Source: Thermoanaerobaculia bacterium
Lineage (GTDB): Bacteria; Acidobacteriota; Thermoanaerobaculia; Gp7-AA8
Assembly (NCBI GenBank): GCA_023700825.1
Contig: JAMPYE010000282.1
Coordinates: 1 to 6,121, forward strand
Length of the DNA: 6,121 nt
Reading direction: 5' to 3'
Positions 4,718 to 6,121 of the stretch are shown piece after piece (within the stretch, counting starts at the first letter, position 1; each line of letters opens with the position of its first letter). A program made the position numbers and the translations under genes. The notes below the pieces were generated by a model. That model did no database searches, was not told where the DNA came from, and saw only the letters and a list, made by a program, of their open reading frames with translations.

Positions 4718-6121
4718 ATGAGCGAGAAAACCACGACAGAGACCGCCGCGGCCGCCCCGAAGGCGGCGGGTCCCGACAGCACGGCCGAGGCGCTGATCTT
4801 CGAGCGCTCCCGGCCCGGACGGCGCGGCTACCAGTTTCCCGAGCTCGACGTCAGGGAGGAGCAGCTCGAGTCGCTGTTGCCGGGCAACCAGCTTCGCGAA
4901 GACATCGAAGGCGAGACGGAAGTCTCCGAGGTCGACGTCGTCCGTCACTTCACGCGGCTCTCGAAGCTGAACATGTCGATCGACGCCGGGCTCTATCCGC
5001 TCGGCTCGTGCACGATGAAGCACAACCCGCGCATCAACGAGGCGATGGCGCGGCGCGAAGGGTTCGCGTACAGCCACCCGCTGCAGCCGGAGCACCAGGT
5101 GCAGGGGTCGCTCGAGCTGATCTGGCTGCTCGAGCAGACGATGAAGGAGATCTTCGGGATGCCGCGCGTGACGCTGCAGCCGGTCGCGGGAGCGCACGGC
5201 GAGCTCACGGGGATCCTGATGGTGCGCAAGGCGCTCGCCAAGCAGGGCAACCCGCGCAAGGTGATCCTGATCCCCGACTCGGCGCACGGCACGAATCCCG
5301 CCTCGGCCGCCTTCGCCGGCTACACGACGAAGGAGCTGAAGTCGAACTCGCACGGAACGCTCGACCTCGACCTTCTCGAGCGCGAGGTCACCGAGGACGT
5401 CGCAGCACTGATGCTCACCGTGCCTAACACGCTCGGAGTGTTCGAGGGGCAGATCACGAAGATCGCCGACATCCTTCACCGCAAGGGAGCGTTCCTCTAT
5501 TGCGACGGCGCGAACCTCAACGCGTTCGTCGGCGTGGCGCGCCCGGGCGACATGGGTGTCGACGTCATCCACTCGAACCTGCATAAGACCTTTTCGACGC
5601 CGCACGGCGGCGGCGGTCCGGGCGCGGGCCCGGTCGGCGTCGCGCGGTCGCTCGCCCCGTTCCTCCCGACGCCGACGATCGAGCGACGCGACGACGGCAC
5701 GTTCTACCAGGACTTCAACCTGCCCGACTCGATCGGGCGGATGCGCGCGTGGAACGGCAACTTCGGCGTCCTCGTGCGCGCGCTCACCTACATGCGCTCG
5801 ATGGGTGGCGAGGGGATGCGTCGCATGGCGGAGATCGCCGTGCTCAACGCGAACTACATTCGCGCGCGGCTCAAGGGCGCGTATCACCTCCCGTACGGCG
5901 ATCCGTCGCTGCACGAGGTGGTCTTCGACGACAAGAACCAGCTCGCGAACGACGTGCACACGCTCGACATCGCGAAGCGGCTCATGGACTACGGCTTCCA
6001 TCCGCCGACCATCTACTTCCCTCTCATCGTCCCGGGCGCGCTGATGATCGAGCCGACCGAGAGCGAGCCGAAGGAAGAGCTCGACGCGTTCTGTGACGCG
6101 ATGCTCGCGATCGCGCGCGAA
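4718..6121 (+). CDS. gcvPB: Glycine dehydrogenase (decarboxylating) subunit 2, P-protein beta half (3' end outside window)
   Basis: The frame is open from ATG 4718 to the last base: 468 codons with no stop, so the gene is cut by the window edge. From the usual family length I infer that some tens of residues or fewer are missing. This subunit holds the PLP: the Schiff-base lysine is K290 in NLHKTFSTPHGGGGPGAGP (287-305). Other landmarks are LGSCTMKHNP (95-104), QPVAGAHGE (154-162), PDSAHGTNPASA (186-197), and CDGANLNAF (262-270), in which D263 is the likely partner of the PLP ring nitrogen. SIGRMRAWNGNFGVLVRA and IEPTE follow in the C-terminal part. The start is supported by AAGGAGG at 4706-4712, five bases upstream and overlapping the gcvPA stop codon, which implies tight translational linkage. 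About 20 N-terminal residues rich in Ala, Thr and Lys precede the conserved LIFERSRPGRRG and look like a disordered tail. All expected active-site motifs are intact. Confidence 0.97.
   Translation, partial: MSEKTTTETAAAAPKAAGPDSTAEALIFERSRPGRRGYQFPELDVREEQLESLLPGNQLREDIEGETEVSEVDVVRHFTRLSKLNMSIDAGLYPLGSCTMKHNPRINEAMARREGFAYSHPLQPEHQVQGSLELIWLLEQTMKEIFGMPRVTLQPVAGAHGELTGILMVRKALAKQGNPRKVILIPDSAHGTNPASAAFAGYTTKELKSNSHGTLDLDLLEREVTEDVAALMLTVPNTLGVFEGQITKIADILHRKGAFLYCDGANLNAFVGVARPGDMGVDVIHSNLHKTFSTPHGGGGPGAGPVGVARSLAPFLPTPTIERRDDGTFYQDFNLPDSIGRMRAWNGNFGVLVRALTYMRSMGGEGMRRMAEIAVLNANYIRARLKGAYHLPYGDPSLHEVVFDDKNQLANDVHTLDIAKRLMDYGFHPPTIYFPLIVPGALMIEPTESEPKEELDAFCDAMLAIARE

Noticed and set aside
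3025..4782. 585-residue minus-strand open frame opposite gcvPA
   Set aside because: Composition is typical antisense of a high-GC gene (many Arg, Glu, Asp, Val), there is no recognisable domain, and it spans gcvH, repeats and gcvPA.
4643..6001. 452-residue minus-strand open frame opposite gcvPB
   Set aside because: Same antisense composition; the plus strand encodes an intact P-protein beta subunit with all active-site motifs.

Overview
This GC-rich window carries most of a glycine cleavage gene cluster, gcvT-gcvH-gcvPA-gcvPB, on the plus strand. A divergent terC/alx-type membrane protein gene lies on the minus strand. The P-protein is split into two subunit genes (PA and PB). This layout occurs in many Gram-positives, Thermotogae, archaea, Acidobacteriota and other deep lineages, but not in enterobacteria. 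The intergenic DNA is full of palindromic repeats. Their flavour (arms reading GTGGCGCAGACACTCCTG, a GGTCAAA-like heptamer array, and GCATCCCGGAAGG hairpins) reminds me of environmental Acidobacteriota such as Thermoanaerobaculia. That taxonomic guess is from memory and only moderately sure.

Layout: 1-183 is non-coding and filled with hairpins just past the terC stop. 184-1146 (minus) is a TerC family protein. 1147-1564 is a 418-base divergent intergenic region with an AT-richer island (about 1209-1290), a 112-base long inverted repeat (1313-1424), a small hairpin and a degenerate 7-base tandem array (1469-1533). 1565-2680 is gcvT and 2718-3110 is gcvH. 3111-3342 is a gap inside the operon that holds a second, related long inverted repeat (3126-3232) and a short dispersed-repeat-like segment. 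3343-4707 is gcvPA. 4718-6121 is gcvPB, which runs off the window end.

How the genes work together: GcvPA and GcvPB form the PLP-dependent P-protein, which decarboxylates glycine and passes the aminomethyl group to the lipoyl lysine of GcvH. GcvT then releases ammonia and transfers the one-carbon unit to tetrahydrofolate. The fourth component, dihydrolipoamide dehydrogenase (L-protein), is not in the window and is presumably elsewhere. TerC is a membrane protein of the manganese/metal efflux-related family; nothing in the sequence ties it to glycine metabolism beyond adjacency.

I found no novel enzyme system. The part most worth a second look is the repeat content. Two related long inverted repeats bracket gcvT-gcvH with their inner hairpins at opposite ends. 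One of them sits inside the operon, where a strong RNA hairpin would form between gcvH and gcvPA.
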